Positions 8,568-17,465 of a stretch of 64,000 bases of DNA are shown here, piece after piece. Where the stretch lies: contig ONLH01000011.1 in the NCBI GenBank assembly GCA_900318645.1, positions 1 to 64,000 of the forward strand. The letters run 5' to 3'. Under the pieces are notes generated by a model that ran no database searches, was not told the origin of the DNA, and saw only the letters and a list, made by a program, of their open reading frames with translations. The position numbers and the translations under genes are program-made. Position 1 is the first letter of the stretch. Every line of letters starts with the position of its first letter. The stretch is from an uncultured Prevotellaceae bacterium (lineage in GTDB: Bacteria; Bacteroidota; Bacteroidia; Bacteroidales; Muribaculaceae).

Positions 8568-11500
8568 ATCCTGTCCCTCCTGTAGCGTTCATATTTCGCG
8601 TCTGACGCATCTTTGTGCTGCTGACGTGTCATTGTCCTGATCAGCCGCCCAAGTTCCCTCACGTCGCGCTGCAGGGCCGTATAGTCGTTGTTCACGACAA
8701 CACTCTTGCCCTTCACTGACAAAAGCGGGGAGATATCGGGCAACGGCATGGCGGCTATCAGGTCGCCGTAGTTCACAGGAGCCTCGTTGGCGATGAAGTC
8801 CAGGTAGTCGGGGAACACCTTCGAGCCCTTGGGCATCTCAACCAGCGTGGGCACCTTCGGGGTGAGCCAGTACTTGCCGCCAGTCTCCACAACCTCACGC
8901 TTGCCGCCGTCACCGACGATGGCGAGACCGCCGGGGTGGTAGTCCGTACCAGCCTTGTAAGCTTTGATGGGCTGGGCAATGGCGGTGGCCAACTGGATGG
9001 CTCCCATGGCAGCGACAAGTGCCATGTTCACCCAGTTGGGCGAGGCCTTCATGATACCGAGGGCGGTGGCGATGCCGATTTGGGCGATACTGTTGGCCTT
9101 CTCGCCGACGGCACGCTTGTACTCAGCCTGCGCCTTCTTCTTGGCCAGTTCCTCCTCTCGCTTGGCGGTGGCCGCCTCGGCCTCACGCTTGCGGAGCTCT
9201 GCCTCTTCCTGGGTGATGGCGCCACGCTCGGCAAGAGCCTCGATGTTGGCTATCTGTTCATCGTACTGCGCCTGGTTGGCTTCCTGCTGCTCCTCAATCT
9301 TGGCAATCTGCCCGTCAAAGAGTGTGCCCACCAGGTCGGTGATGTTGCCGATGGCTTCCTGGGCAGCACCCAGCCATTTCTCGGCATTGGCGATGCGCCT
9401 GTCACGGGCTTTCTGGTCTGCCTCGTTCACACGTTCGATAGCTGCTATCTCCGCATCAGCCTCGGCATTGGCGATGTCGATTTGTGCGGTGGCCAGCTGC
9501 TTGGCCATGTTCAGTGCCTCAGCGTGAGCCATTCCGTAACCCTCAAGCAATGCGGCGTTGCCTTCAACATCCATCAGGTCGTTGAAGATGGCGCCAACAT
9601 CGCCAAGGCCAGAAACGGCTTTCAGCTGGTTAAGGTATGCCTCCATCTGCCTCTTGGCGGTCTCGATGGCATACTGTTCCTGCTTCTCGGCATTCAGATT
9701 GGCGTACTTTTCCCTGATGTCGGAAATCTTCTGCTCATTGTTACCTGCAAGCCTCAGTTCCTCGGCCATCTGCTCGTTGAGGGCGGTGAGCTCCATTTTG
9801 AGCTGGTTGTCGCGGATGACCTGTTCTGTAGCGGCGGCCTCTGTGAGTTTTTCCAGCCTGTTCTTGATTCGGGCCTCCAGTAACTCACGTTCCTGTTTAT
9901 CGTACTTGGCATTGATGAGAGAGATATCCGCATCGGTGCGCTCGGCTTCACGCAATTCGGCTTCCCGCTGCTTCCTGAGCTGTTCGAGTTTCAACTTGTA
10001 CTCTTCCTCGCTGCCATCCTTGACAGAGGCAAGGCGGTTGGCCAGGTCAGTCTCGTTGCGCTTCTGCTGGTAGTTGTACTCTGCTTCGGAGAGGGCGTGC
10101 TGCATCGCTGCCATCAGTTGGGTGCGTGCCACTCGCTCCTTCTCGCCCTCGCCCTTGATGGCATTGATTTTCTTGAGCCAGTTAAGACGGAGTTGTATCA
10201 TCTCCTTCTTGTGGTAGTTCTCTTCCAGTTCAAGCATCGCCTCAAGCTGTGCCTCCTCGGCCTTGAGGTCTTGTTGACGTTGTTTCTCTGCGGCTTTCTC
10301 TGCCGCCTTCCTGGCAGCCTCGGCAGCAGGGTCTTTGGCTTGGGTGGGATTGGCTACTGAGCCTCCCGAACCAGCCATACCGCCGTAACCGTCAGCGGTG
10401 TTCGCTCCGCCGACACTATTGGTGTCAAGGAAATTGAGGTGGCCTCTTGCTGTCTGGTTGAAACCATCGGCGAACGCCTGGCCCATGTTAGCACCTGCGC
10501 TCCTGATGTCGCCGAGGCTCTCACGGACATACTTGCCGACACTGGAGGTTATCTCGTTCCAGCCCTGCTTGATCTTGTCGACGTCGAAAGTCATTACACC
10601 TTGGATGATGTCTCCCAATCCCCTCATCTGGCGGCCTACGTTCTTGACAGCGTCAATGATGAGGTTGAACGCAGCCTTCAGGATTTCCCAGCCGACCTTG
10701 ACGGTGGTGAATATGCTGGCGATGACGGAACGCACAAGCATGCTCTCGTTGTACCAGTCGATGAAATAGTTGATGAGGTTGACCACCCACTTGATGGCCT
10801 TGATGAGGCCTTCCTGTATCCAAATTTTGGCCTTCTTGGTCATGGTCTCGAAACCGCCTTCACCCATATCGAACAGGGAGGCGACGACGTTGTTGAGCTC
10901 GGTCTGCGTCTCGACCTCCTTCACCTTCAGACGCTCGAGGCTGTTCTCTGCGCCCAACAGTTCCTCGGTGCCGCTCTTGGCATCAGCCAGGAAAGCGAGG
11001 AACTCTGTGCCAATCTGACTCTCGCCACGGGCACCGAACAGGTCCTTCATCACGGCGGCCGCCTCACGGCTGTTGGTGCCTGTCTCCTGCAGCTTCTGAG
11101 CAATCTCCTGCATGGCATCAATGGCACCCTTTTTGCCGGTCTGAATGTCGGCCGACATCTGCTTGGCGTTGATGCCGATGGCATTGAGGCTGTCGGCTGT
11201 GCCCTTGTTCATGGTGCGCAGCTGCATGGAGGCCTTGCCCATGGCGGTCATGGACTTGTTGGTGTCGGCTCCCGCTTTCTCGATCTGCCCGGCAAAGGCC
11301 ACGAACTCATCAGCGGACAAGCCCATCTTCTCCATGGTGGGAGCAAACCTCTGCAGGATGTTGAGGTACTGCTGCGAGTTCTCGCCGCCAGCGGCAAAGC
11401 CCTTGTTGATGAGGTCTAACGCCTCGTCGGCTGTGACACCCATGTTGTGAGATATGGCCGTCGCTGCCTTCAGCGTGTCGGCAAAGTCCTTGCCGTAGGT

Positions 11501-12565
11501 GTCGGCCACGGCCTGCGCCTTGTCACGCACGGCGGCCATGGCCTCACCTGTCAAGCCGGTGAAGAACTTGGTCTGACGGCTCGCCTCGACAAGCCCCTTG
11601 TTGTAGTCATACCACCATTTGGCGCCAGCAACGACACCTGCAATGCCGAGGAAGGCAAGCATGTAGGGATTGGACAACAGTGCCATGGCGGTCTGCCCGA
11701 AGGCCTTGACCTTGGTGGTAAGGCCAGTGAGGGCATTGCCGCCGTTGGAAGAGTCGGCCACAAGAGAGGCGAACGAGCTGCCCAACTTGCCGTTGACACC
11801 CACGGCACGCATGGCGGCGATGGCGTAGTTCCCGACATTGCGCTGGAACTCGCCCATGTCGGCCGCTGCGTCCTTCAGGTGGGCATCGAGTTTCTGTATC
11901 TCTGCGCCGAGGGTCTTGCCCTGGCCAGCACGCTTCTCTTCCTCGTTGAGCTGCTTGTAGGCCATCTTCATGCGCTCCAGCTGCAGCGACAGCTGCTTGT
12001 AGCTGCCGTCAGCGGCCTGCATCATCTTGGTCTCGTTGTTGAGGATGCGCTGGACCTCTGCCTTGGCGGTCTTGAGCTCCAGTTCCTTGCGGAGAAACTC
12101 GTCAGCGGTGATGGTGGAGTTCTTGTAGGCATCCTTGTTGTCCTTCATCTCCTTGTTGAGCCTTGCCAAAGCGGCCACGTTCTGGTCATAGGTGCCGAGG
12201 ATGTTCTTGGCGATGTCGAGCGCACTTTGGTTCAACTGGTAGGCCTCACGCTGCGTCTTGTTCAGCTTCTCCTGCTCGGCCAACTGACGGGAGATGGTGT
12301 TGGTTGTGTTGCCCAACGCGGTCTGCAACTGGTTGCTCGCCGTCTGCATCTGGTTGGTCGCCGTGACCATCTCACGCGACTGCACCTTGATGAGTTCATC
12401 AAGTTTCTCCACGTCGCCGACAACGGACACCTTGACATTGATGCCCTGGACCATAGACTGGCAGATATCCACATACTTTGACTTGACGCTCTCCATGGTG
12501 GCAAGGAAAGCGGTCAACTCCGCTTTCGCCTCGGGGGCGACAAGGTCGTCTATTCTAATACCCAT
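8564..12565 (-). CDS. Tail tape measure protein
   Basis: 1333 aa, by far the longest gene. Long coiled-coil stretches (about residues 30-230 and 700-1150, with many E/K/A/Q heptads), a hydrophobic stretch near residues 285-315 (LAFLGIAGVVAGAKWW) and a TP901-like region around 320-520 (SREAAAVMKDLFGARGESQ). These are hallmarks of tape-measure proteins, which set tail length and help deliver DNA through the inner membrane. At about 3 bases of tail per residue-scale this implies a long siphovirus tail. Lies between small tail-assembly genes and tail-tip genes as expected. Confidence 0.9.
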   Translation of the reverse strand: MGIRIDDLVAPEAKAELTAFLATMESVKSKYVDICQSMVQGINVKVSVVGDVEKLDELIKVQSREMVTATNQMQTASNQLQTALGNTTNTISRQLAEQEKLNKTQREAYQLNQSALDIAKNILGTYDQNVAALARLNKEMKDNKDAYKNSTITADEFLRKELELKTAKAEVQRILNNETKMMQAADGSYKQLSLQLERMKMAYKQLNEEEKRAGQGKTLGAEIQKLDAHLKDAAADMGEFQRNVGNYAIAAMRAVGVNGKLGSSFASLVADSSNGGNALTGLTTKVKAFGQTAMALLSNPYMLAFLGIAGVVAGAKWWYDYNKGLVEASRQTKFFTGLTGEAMAAVRDKAQAVADTYGKDFADTLKAATAISHNMGVTADEALDLINKGFAAGGENSQQYLNILQRFAPTMEKMGLSADEFVAFAGQIEKAGADTNKSMTAMGKASMQLRTMNKGTADSLNAIGINAKQMSADIQTGKKGAIDAMQEIAQKLQETGTNSREAAAVMKDLFGARGESQIGTEFLAFLADAKSGTEELLGAENSLERLKVKEVETQTELNNVVASLFDMGEGGFETMTKKAKIWIQEGLIKAIKWVVNLINYFIDWYNESMLVRSVIASIFTTVKVGWEILKAAFNLIIDAVKNVGRQMRGLGDIIQGVMTFDVDKIKQGWNEITSSVGKYVRESLGDIRSAGANMGQAFADGFNQTARGHLNFLDTNSVGGANTADGYGGMAGSGGSVANPTQAKDPAAEAARKAAEKAAEKQRQQDLKAEEAQLEAMLELEENYHKKEMIQLRLNWLKKINAIKGEGEKERVARTQLMAAMQHALSEAEYNYQQKRNETDLANRLASVKDGSEEEYKLKLEQLRKQREAELREAERTDADISLINAKYDKQERELLEARIKNRLEKLTEAAATEQVIRDNQLKMELTALNEQMAEELRLAGNNEQKISDIREKYANLNAEKQEQYAIETAKRQMEAYLNQLKAVSGLGDVGAIFNDLMDVEGNAALLEGYGMAHAEALNMAKQLATAQIDIANAEADAEIAAIERVNEADQKARDRRIANAEKWLGAAQEAIGNITDLVGTLFDGQIAKIEEQQEANQAQYDEQIANIEALAERGAITQEEAELRKREAEAATAKREEELAKKKAQAEYKRAVGEKANSIAQIGIATALGIMKASPNWVNMALVAAMGAIQLATAIAQPIKAYKAGTDYHPGGLAIVGDGGKREVVETGGKYWLTPKVPTLVEMPKGSKVFPDYLDFIANEAPVNYGDLIAAMPLPDISPLLSVKGKSVVVNNDYTALQRDVRELGRLIRTMTRQQHKDASDAKYERYRRDRI

Positions 12566-12577
12566 AATGATGTTATG

Positions 12578-12766
12578 CTATAAATAGTGAATGTACTCGA
12601 TAATCACACCGCTGCCGCCTGTGTCGCGGCAGTTGAATGTATACGTCCCGTCATCACGCAAGCGCAGCTCCATGATGCACTCGCTGAGGATGGCGGCTTT
12701 CTTGGCAAGCGACTTCATGCGCTCGTACTCGCTCGCCCGCTTCTTGTTCTCACACCCGCAACTCAT
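12578..12766 (-). CDS. Small Cys-containing phage protein before the tape measure
   Basis: 62 aa from MSCGCENKKRASEYERMKSL; the start is fixed by a 4-bp ATGA overlap with the stop of the gene upstream. A CGC motif at residues 3-5 is followed by a helix and a short beta-rich end. Position matches small tail-assembly accessory genes; function unknown. Confidence 0.55.
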   Translation of the reverse strand: MSCGCENKKRASEYERMKSLAKKAAILSECIMELRLRDDGTYTFNCRDTGGSGVIIEYIHYL

Positions 12767-13281
12767 AAGCCGCACTCGTTAAAGAAGTCCTGCAGATGAG
12801 GCAACAGGTACTCCTCGTTGAAGTATTGAACGGATGTGCCCACAAGGTCGAACAGCTCGTCACCGTACTTGCCGAGGATGCTCGGACCGTCACCGCTCTC
12901 GACAACACGCAACTCGATCTGCCTGTCGCCGCTGACGGTGTAAATCTCGCTGTAGAACTTGCCGTTGATGAACAGGTTCGGCACGTCATAGGGTCGGGGA
13001 GGAAGACCCAGCAAAGAACTCGACATGGGCGGCGTGATGGCGCCCTTCCATGCCTTGTAGCCCTCGCTGTCGTGGTACCACATGCCTGGCTCCTCAAAGA
13101 ACGGGTCATCGTCATACGACGGGGTGATGTACGTCCCGTCGCCGCGAAGACCGCTGTACATCTGCTCGGTGACGAGGTGGACGAACACGCCCTGGTTGCG
13201 CTCCATGCACTCCAGACACTTGTCGTCGAAGCCCTCCACCCAGCGCTTGACAGCCTCATATGCCTCATCTAATGTCGCCAT
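12763..13281 (-). CDS. Phage protein of unknown function, tail-assembly region
   Basis: 172 aa from MATLDEAYEAVKRWVEGF; an earlier ATG ten codons upstream would reach into a terminator hairpin, so this start is preferred. Acidic, mixed alpha/beta, no signal or membrane segment. It follows a terminator (13296-13329) and precedes the 62-aa gene and tape measure, the place of tail-assembly chaperones, but no frameshift site is evident. Confidence 0.55.
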   Translation of the reverse strand: MATLDEAYEAVKRWVEGFDDKCLECMERNQGVFVHLVTEQMYSGLRGDGTYITPSYDDDPFFEEPGMWYHDSEGYKAWKGAITPPMSSSLLGLPPRPYDVPNLFINGKFYSEIYTVSGDRQIELRVVESGDGPSILGKYGDELFDLVGTSVQYFNEEYLLPHLQDFFNECGL

Positions 13282-13295
13282 TGCTTTCTCAACTA

Positions 13296-13329
13296 AAAAC
13301 GGGCGGTGCAAACTCAGTCACACCGCCCG
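13296..13329 (-). terminator. Factor-independent terminator inside the tail block
   Basis: Minus-strand GGGCGGTG and CACCGCCC pair as an 8-bp stem around a 12-nt loop, followed by GTTTTTAG. It lies just after the 68-aa gene and may lower expression of tail-assembly genes relative to the tail-tube gene. Confidence 0.6.
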
Positions 13330-13333
13330 CTGG

Positions 13334-13540
13334 TTACTTGTTGTCCTCTTCCGAGGCGGACTTCTTTCTCTTGCCCTCCTTCTTGGGCGGGTTCATCATG
13401 TCGTAGGCGTCGCCAAGCATCTGCTTGCGGACGCTCTCGTCGCGGTCCTGCCAGAAGGCGTCCTTGTGGTGAGCGATGAACTCATCCCTGGACATCTTCC
13501 TGCAGGCGTCCTCGACGAAGTTCACACCCTCGACAATCAT
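13334..13540 (-). CDS. Small charged phage protein, probable tail-assembly factor
   Basis: 68 aa, ends in a Lys/Glu-rich tail. Overlaps the putative tail-tube gene by ATGA (13537-13540), so it is made in step with it. No motif; chaperone role is only inferred from the position between tail tube and tape measure. Confidence 0.5.
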   Translation of the reverse strand: MIVEGVNFVEDACRKMSRDEFIAHHKDAFWQDRDESVRKQMLGDAYDMMNPPKKEGKRKKSASEEDNK

Positions 13541-14370
13541 GCCGTGATGCCTTCAATGCCGGCATCGTAGAGTACCGACGGAGCCTTCAACGCAGGAGTG
13601 CTACCGCTGCTGACGGTCAGCGTCAGCGTCTCGGTGGTCTCGTCATAGGTGGCAGCGGTCACACCGTCCAGCACAGTGGCTGCGCTCTCGGTGATTATGC
13701 TGGCATACTTCGATGTCAGGTCATAGCCGCCGACCTTCTCGACGATCTTGTACTTGTTCGTGCCGGTGTTGGCCAGCTCGACCTCGGTCAGCATGACGAG
13801 ACTGTCCTTCAGGCTGAAGTCCAGTTGTACATAGTCGAACTCCTCGATGGCGTCGCGGGAGTTCTCGAACGCGAACGATACCGTGAGGGTGGCGGGGTTG
13901 CTGCTCGTGGGATGAGGGGTGACGGTGGGATACAGCGTGGTGATGGGGAAGCCACGGAGGGCGTCAGCAACACGACGGCCATAGACCACGTCATTCTCAT
14001 CGAAATAGAACACCTCGAAGGGAAGGTTCATGGCCTTGCTCAGCGAAGCCGCAAGTGCGGGGTCATGCTGGGCCATGGTGTAGGTGTCGGTCCTGGGGCT
14101 GACACCGGTTACCTGGTTGCCGCCGTAGCCGACAGCACTGATGCTGGCCTCGCCGCCTTCCTTGGAGTACTCAACAAACACCATGATGGGCATGATGCGG
14201 TTGGGACGGTCGGCATGGCAGGCCTGCTTGAGGGACGAAGCGGTAGCGTCTGCCGGGAACTCGAAGCCTCGGGGAACGACCATAGCGCCGATGATGTGCG
14301 CCAAATCGAGGGGGCACTGAGATTTACCGGTGTTCAGCTCACCGCGCTTACAATTACGAATAGGTCTCAT
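13537..14370 (-). CDS. Putative major tail (tube) protein
   Basis: 277 aa from MRPIRNCKRGE; this start makes a 4-bp ATGA overlap with the upstream gene, better than the ATG four codons earlier. Beta-rich, no signal peptide; the last ~90 residues (TLTLTVSSGSTPALKAPSV) resemble an Ig-like add-on domain often carried by tail-tube proteins. Position, directly after a tail-terminator-like gene and before assembly genes, supports the call. No direct motif proof. Confidence 0.55.
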   Translation of the reverse strand: MRPIRNCKRGELNTGKSQCPLDLAHIIGAMVVPRGFEFPADATASSLKQACHADRPNRIMPIMVFVEYSKEGGEASISAVGYGGNQVTGVSPRTDTYTMAQHDPALAASLSKAMNLPFEVFYFDENDVVYGRRVADALRGFPITTLYPTVTPHPTSSNPATLTVSFAFENSRDAIEEFDYVQLDFSLKDSLVMLTEVELANTGTNKYKIVEKVGGYDLTSKYASIITESAATVLDGVTAATYDETTETLTLTVSSGSTPALKAPSVLYDAGIEGITA

Positions 14371-14972
14371 TTTCTTGTGCAATTATTGATTTTGACTTTA
14401 ACTTGCAGATTTACGATGTTGATGGCGTCAATGGGCTCGCTCACCGCGTTGCCTGAGGCATCGGTGTAAGCCCCGTATCGGCCATAAGAGTAGTTCTCTG
14501 AGTACTCGTGCGGTATCTTGCCACCATAGCCCCAGTCGAGACGGCGGTCACGCTCCAGCTCCTCCATCAGCCGACGGTAGATCGGCCGCAGGACGTTCTC
14601 GAACGAATAGACCTTGCGCTGCTCGTTGCTCCACTCCTTCGTGCTCGAACAGGCGATAAGCAGATTGACCTTCGCCGTGGTGTAGAACTGGTGGCTCACG
14701 GGGTCCTCCTGGTTGCGCTTCTCCTTGATGGGGGCGAACAGGCAGACCACGGGGAACTTCCTCACCGTCGTCTCCTCGGCCTTCGTCTTGTCGTCCAGGT
14801 CATCCTTGAAGTACCGGGCATTGCCGAACACATAGGACACCTCGGGGTTATCGACATCGACAAAGGACTCGGGGACGGTGGAGAAGTCCATCGACTCGGG
14901 CATCGTGACGGTAAGACCTTCACTCAGCCTGGACACCACGTCGGCAAAGATGTCAACTATCTCGCTGCTCAT
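14367..14972 (-). CDS. Putative tail terminator/head-tail joining protein
   Basis: 201 aa, alpha/beta mix with a Trp/Tyr-rich C-terminal third. Linked to both neighbours by 4-bp overlaps. Third gene downstream of the capsid gene and immediately before the tail-tube candidate, which is where the tail terminator is usually encoded. No recognisable motif, so the role is inferred. Confidence 0.5.
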   Translation of the reverse strand: MSSEIVDIFADVVSRLSEGLTVTMPESMDFSTVPESFVDVDNPEVSYVFGNARYFKDDLDDKTKAEETTVRKFPVVCLFAPIKEKRNQEDPVSHQFYTTAKVNLLIACSSTKEWSNEQRKVYSFENVLRPIYRRLMEELERDRRLDWGYGGKIPHEYSENYSYGRYGAYTDASGNAVSEPIDAINIVNLQVKVKINNCTRK

Positions 14973-15496
14973 AGGTTGAAGGGATTGATGCGGGTTATCA
15001 TGTTGTCAGACACCACAGCAAGAGAGTAGGGAGTGGAGGACTGTGCCCCCGCCCATGCCTTGAAGCGGATGTTCCTGTTCACCATCTCGTTCCATACGGA
15101 TACCTGACGGCTGATGGGCGACACGACCTCGTTCTCATTCTTCCAGATCACAAGTCCCCTGTCGGTGGCCTGCGTGGATGCGTCACGGAGGATGTAGAAG
15201 AAGACGTAGTCGGCGAAGGACTCACGCAGCTTTGACATCAGCATCTCGTAACCGTCATTGACAGCGAAATCATTGTTGTTGTCATTCTCTGCGGCATCCT
15301 TCTCAGCCATGTAGTTGTTGAGCAGCAGCGCCAGTGCGTCACCGAGCATCTCGCAAAGGAATGCCATCTGGTAATGACTGACGTAGCCCATGATGGCCTT
15401 GTTGACACTCAACTGGTTCTGATTGGGCGATGCGTTTGCCGTGGCGTTCATAATGTGCCTCGGCCCGCTGGTGAAATATGAAACATCAATAAGCAT
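14969..15496 (-). CDS. Putative head-tail connector (DUF6712-like)
   Basis: 175 aa, helix-rich in the middle, with a C-terminal part (SVWNEMVNRNIRFKAWAGAQ) resembling Bacteroidetes phage connector proteins of the DUF6712 type as I recall them. Follows the capsid gene and an acidic repeat protein, precedes the tail-terminator candidate. ATGA overlap with the next gene. Moderate certainty. Confidence 0.5.
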   Translation of the reverse strand: MLIDVSYFTSGPRHIMNATANASPNQNQLSVNKAIMGYVSHYQMAFLCEMLGDALALLLNNYMAEKDAAENDNNNDFAVNDGYEMLMSKLRESFADYVFFYILRDASTQATDRGLVIWKNENEVVSPISRQVSVWNEMVNRNIRFKAWAGAQSSTPYSLAVVSDNMITRINPFNL

Positions 15497-15504
15497 GGTT
15501 ACTC

Positions 15505-15885
15505 CTACTTCTTTGCTTTCGTTGACTTCTTGGGTGCTGCTTCCTTGGTGTCCTCCTCTACGGGAGCATCCTTGGAGTCAGCGTTCTCGGTCACTTCCTT
15601 GCTGTCGCCCTCGGGCTCTTCCTTGGCGTCCTCCTCTACGGGAGCATCCTTGGAGTCAACATCGGGGACTTCTGGAGCCTCGGGAGCAACAGGTGCTTCG
15701 GGCTCTACAACGGGAGCCTCCTCGACGTGCTGCTCTTTGTCCTCGGACTCCACAACGGGAGCCTCTTCGGCGGGTTCCACCACCTCATCGGCAACGGGGG
15801 TGATTTTCACCATCCCCATTGCGATGCGGTTGCGGTTCTCCTGAAGCACCACGTCAGCCTGCGGACCTTCTAAGAGATACTTCAT
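15505..15885 (-). CDS. Acidic low-complexity protein with internal repeats
   Basis: 126 aa. Residues 1-30 look ordered; the rest is Pro/Glu/Val/Asp-rich with repeated SKDAPVEED blocks and ends in a basic AAPKKSTKAKK tail. Charge pattern suggests a disordered linker, perhaps a head decoration or scaffold-associated tail (inference). The DNA carries an exact 30-bp direct repeat (15551-15580 and 15629-15658), so the repeat number may vary by slippage. Starts 2 bp downstream of the capsid stop. Confidence 0.55.
   Translation of the reverse strand: MKYLLEGPQADVVLQENRNRIAMGMVKITPVADEVVEPAEEAPVVESEDKEQHVEEAPVVEPEAPVAPEAPEVPDVDSKDAPVEEDAKEEPEGDSKEVTENADSKDAPVEEDTKEAAPKKSTKAKK
15551..15658. repeat. 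30-bp direct repeat within the acidic protein gene
   Basis: Identical 30-bp copies at 15551-15580 and 15629-15658, 78 bp apart, both coding for DSKDAPVEED-type segments in the same frame. Confidence 0.8.
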
Positions 15886-15887
15886 AG

Positions 15888-17441
15888 TTACGATGCGGTG
15901 ATTGCGGTCTTCACGCTGGCAAGGCTGCCGTAAGCGAAGGCCCAGGGCATGTAAACGGGGAAGATTACCTCTTCCTGTGCGATGACAGCAACGTAGTTCT
16001 TCAACTTCGTGTTGACGTCCTCGGCGAACTCGATGCTCAGCGAGGTGTAGTCAATCAGGTCAGCTGCCTTCAGGAAGTCACCGACGAGGTACTTGCCGAT
16101 GGGCATGCTGTTCATCTCGATGACGGGAACACCGCCGATGTACTTCACGCCGTTGTTGCCAACGACGAGACCCAGGTTGCGGCCGGTCGTGTCCTTCTCA
16201 CACTCAATGGCGTTAAGCGTGATGGGGTTCAGCACGATGGCGTTGGGGTTGTACTGGGCATAGGACATCACGGCGATGATGGTCTTGATGACGTCTGCCG
16301 AGTTGGGCAGGACGATGCTGTGGTAAGCACCATGCAGCACGGTGGCGGTGGTGCTGGCAGCGGTCAGGTCGCTGCTGTAGGCGAGACCCTTCAGCAGAAT
16401 CTGACGGTCGTTCATCTTGATCACGTCGTAGGTGGTGTTGGCAGCACTCACGCCGGTAGCGGCGAGGGTGATCTTCATACCTTCCAGGATGTCGGGCTGG
16501 GGAGCGGCGAACTCAAGGATGGTGTCGGCACCACTGTTGTAGCTGGTGTACGAGCTCACACCGCCGGCTGCGATGCTCACGATGGGGCCAGTGATGATGG
16601 TCTCAACGGGAGTGCAACCGCTCATGTTGGTAACACCGAGCAGGTTCTCGCCTGCACCGTCACCGAACAACATACCCCAGTCCTCAGCGAGGTACATGCG
16701 TTCGGGCAGGGTGGAGATGAGCCACGAGCGCACGAAGATACGGCTCTTCAGCATGCGCTTCGACAGCTTCAGGTGCGTACCGATGCGGGCGGTGTTGGCG
16801 GTGACCTCCTTCAGCGAGAATGCGCTCTCGGGGAGTTCGCCGTTCTCAGTGACGTAGCGGAAGTTGCGGTCCACGCTGTCCACCTGACCGAAGGTGTGGG
16901 TGGGATGCTCGGGATCGCCCTGCAGCACGTTCACGATGTCACGCAAGTGCATCTTGGCGGGGTTGTACTTGCTGAAGTAGCGGTTGTCCTGACGCGAAAT
17001 CAGGTTGTCGCCGGTGTAGTTCGCACCGTCGGCTCCGTTGGCGGTGATGCTCACGATGTCCTTCAGGCTGAAGCCGTCGAAGGCACCCGACTTGCGGGTC
17101 TTGCCCTGGACGAAGTCCTGGAACTTCTCGCTGTCCATCATCTCGTCAATCTTCTCAGCGAACTTGCTGATCTGGTCATTGGTCATGCCAGACTGCTTCA
17201 TCTTGGAGATGCTCTCGCCGAGGGTCTTGATCTGCTTGGCCAGCTCCTGGATTTCCTCGTTGGCCTTTACCTGGTGCTCGTCCTCGAAGCCCTTGATGGC
17301 TTCGTTGACCTGCTTCGTCACCTCATCCTTGGAGATGAGGCCTGCGATGGCATTGTCAACAATAGACTGCATCTTACCCTCAATGCTCTTGAGGAATGCG
17401 TCCTGCTGCTGCTCAAGTTCTTTCTTCTCTTGTTCAGTCAT
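15888..17441 (-). CDS. HK97-fold major capsid protein
   Basis: 517 aa. The first ~110 residues are a helical, Glu/Lys/Gln-rich coiled coil like the scaffolding delta domain removed by the protease in HK97-type heads. From about 120 on (SLKDIVSITANGADGANYTG, then GDNLISRQ) the chain has the E-loop/P-domain pattern of HK97 capsids, with the usual AEDWGMLFGDG and ending near VYMPWAFAYGSL. Directly follows the prohead protease and portal genes, the canonical order. The protein is longer than HK97 gp5 and has an apparent insertion around residues 290-360. Confidence 0.88.
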   Translation of the reverse strand: MTEQEKKELEQQQDAFLKSIEGKMQSIVDNAIAGLISKDEVTKQVNEAIKGFEDEHQVKANEEIQELAKQIKTLGESISKMKQSGMTNDQISKFAEKIDEMMDSEKFQDFVQGKTRKSGAFDGFSLKDIVSITANGADGANYTGDNLISRQDNRYFSKYNPAKMHLRDIVNVLQGDPEHPTHTFGQVDSVDRNFRYVTENGELPESAFSLKEVTANTARIGTHLKLSKRMLKSRIFVRSWLISTLPERMYLAEDWGMLFGDGAGENLLGVTNMSGCTPVETIITGPIVSIAAGGVSSYTSYNSGADTILEFAAPQPDILEGMKITLAATGVSAANTTYDVIKMNDRQILLKGLAYSSDLTAASTTATVLHGAYHSIVLPNSADVIKTIIAVMSYAQYNPNAIVLNPITLNAIECEKDTTGRNLGLVVGNNGVKYIGGVPVIEMNSMPIGKYLVGDFLKAADLIDYTSLSIEFAEDVNTKLKNYVAVIAQEEVIFPVYMPWAFAYGSLASVKTAITAS

Positions 17442-17465
17442 TTTTTTGCGATTTTGAAAAGGTTA

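Noticed and set aside
11447-12481. 344-codon + strand frame (also 8936-9883 and 10439-11419)
   Set aside because: Antisense of the tape-measure gene; long frames arise from its skewed GC-rich codon use.
15551-15658. CRISPR-like repeat
   Set aside because: Only two copies, in frame inside a coding gene; no cas genes anywhere.
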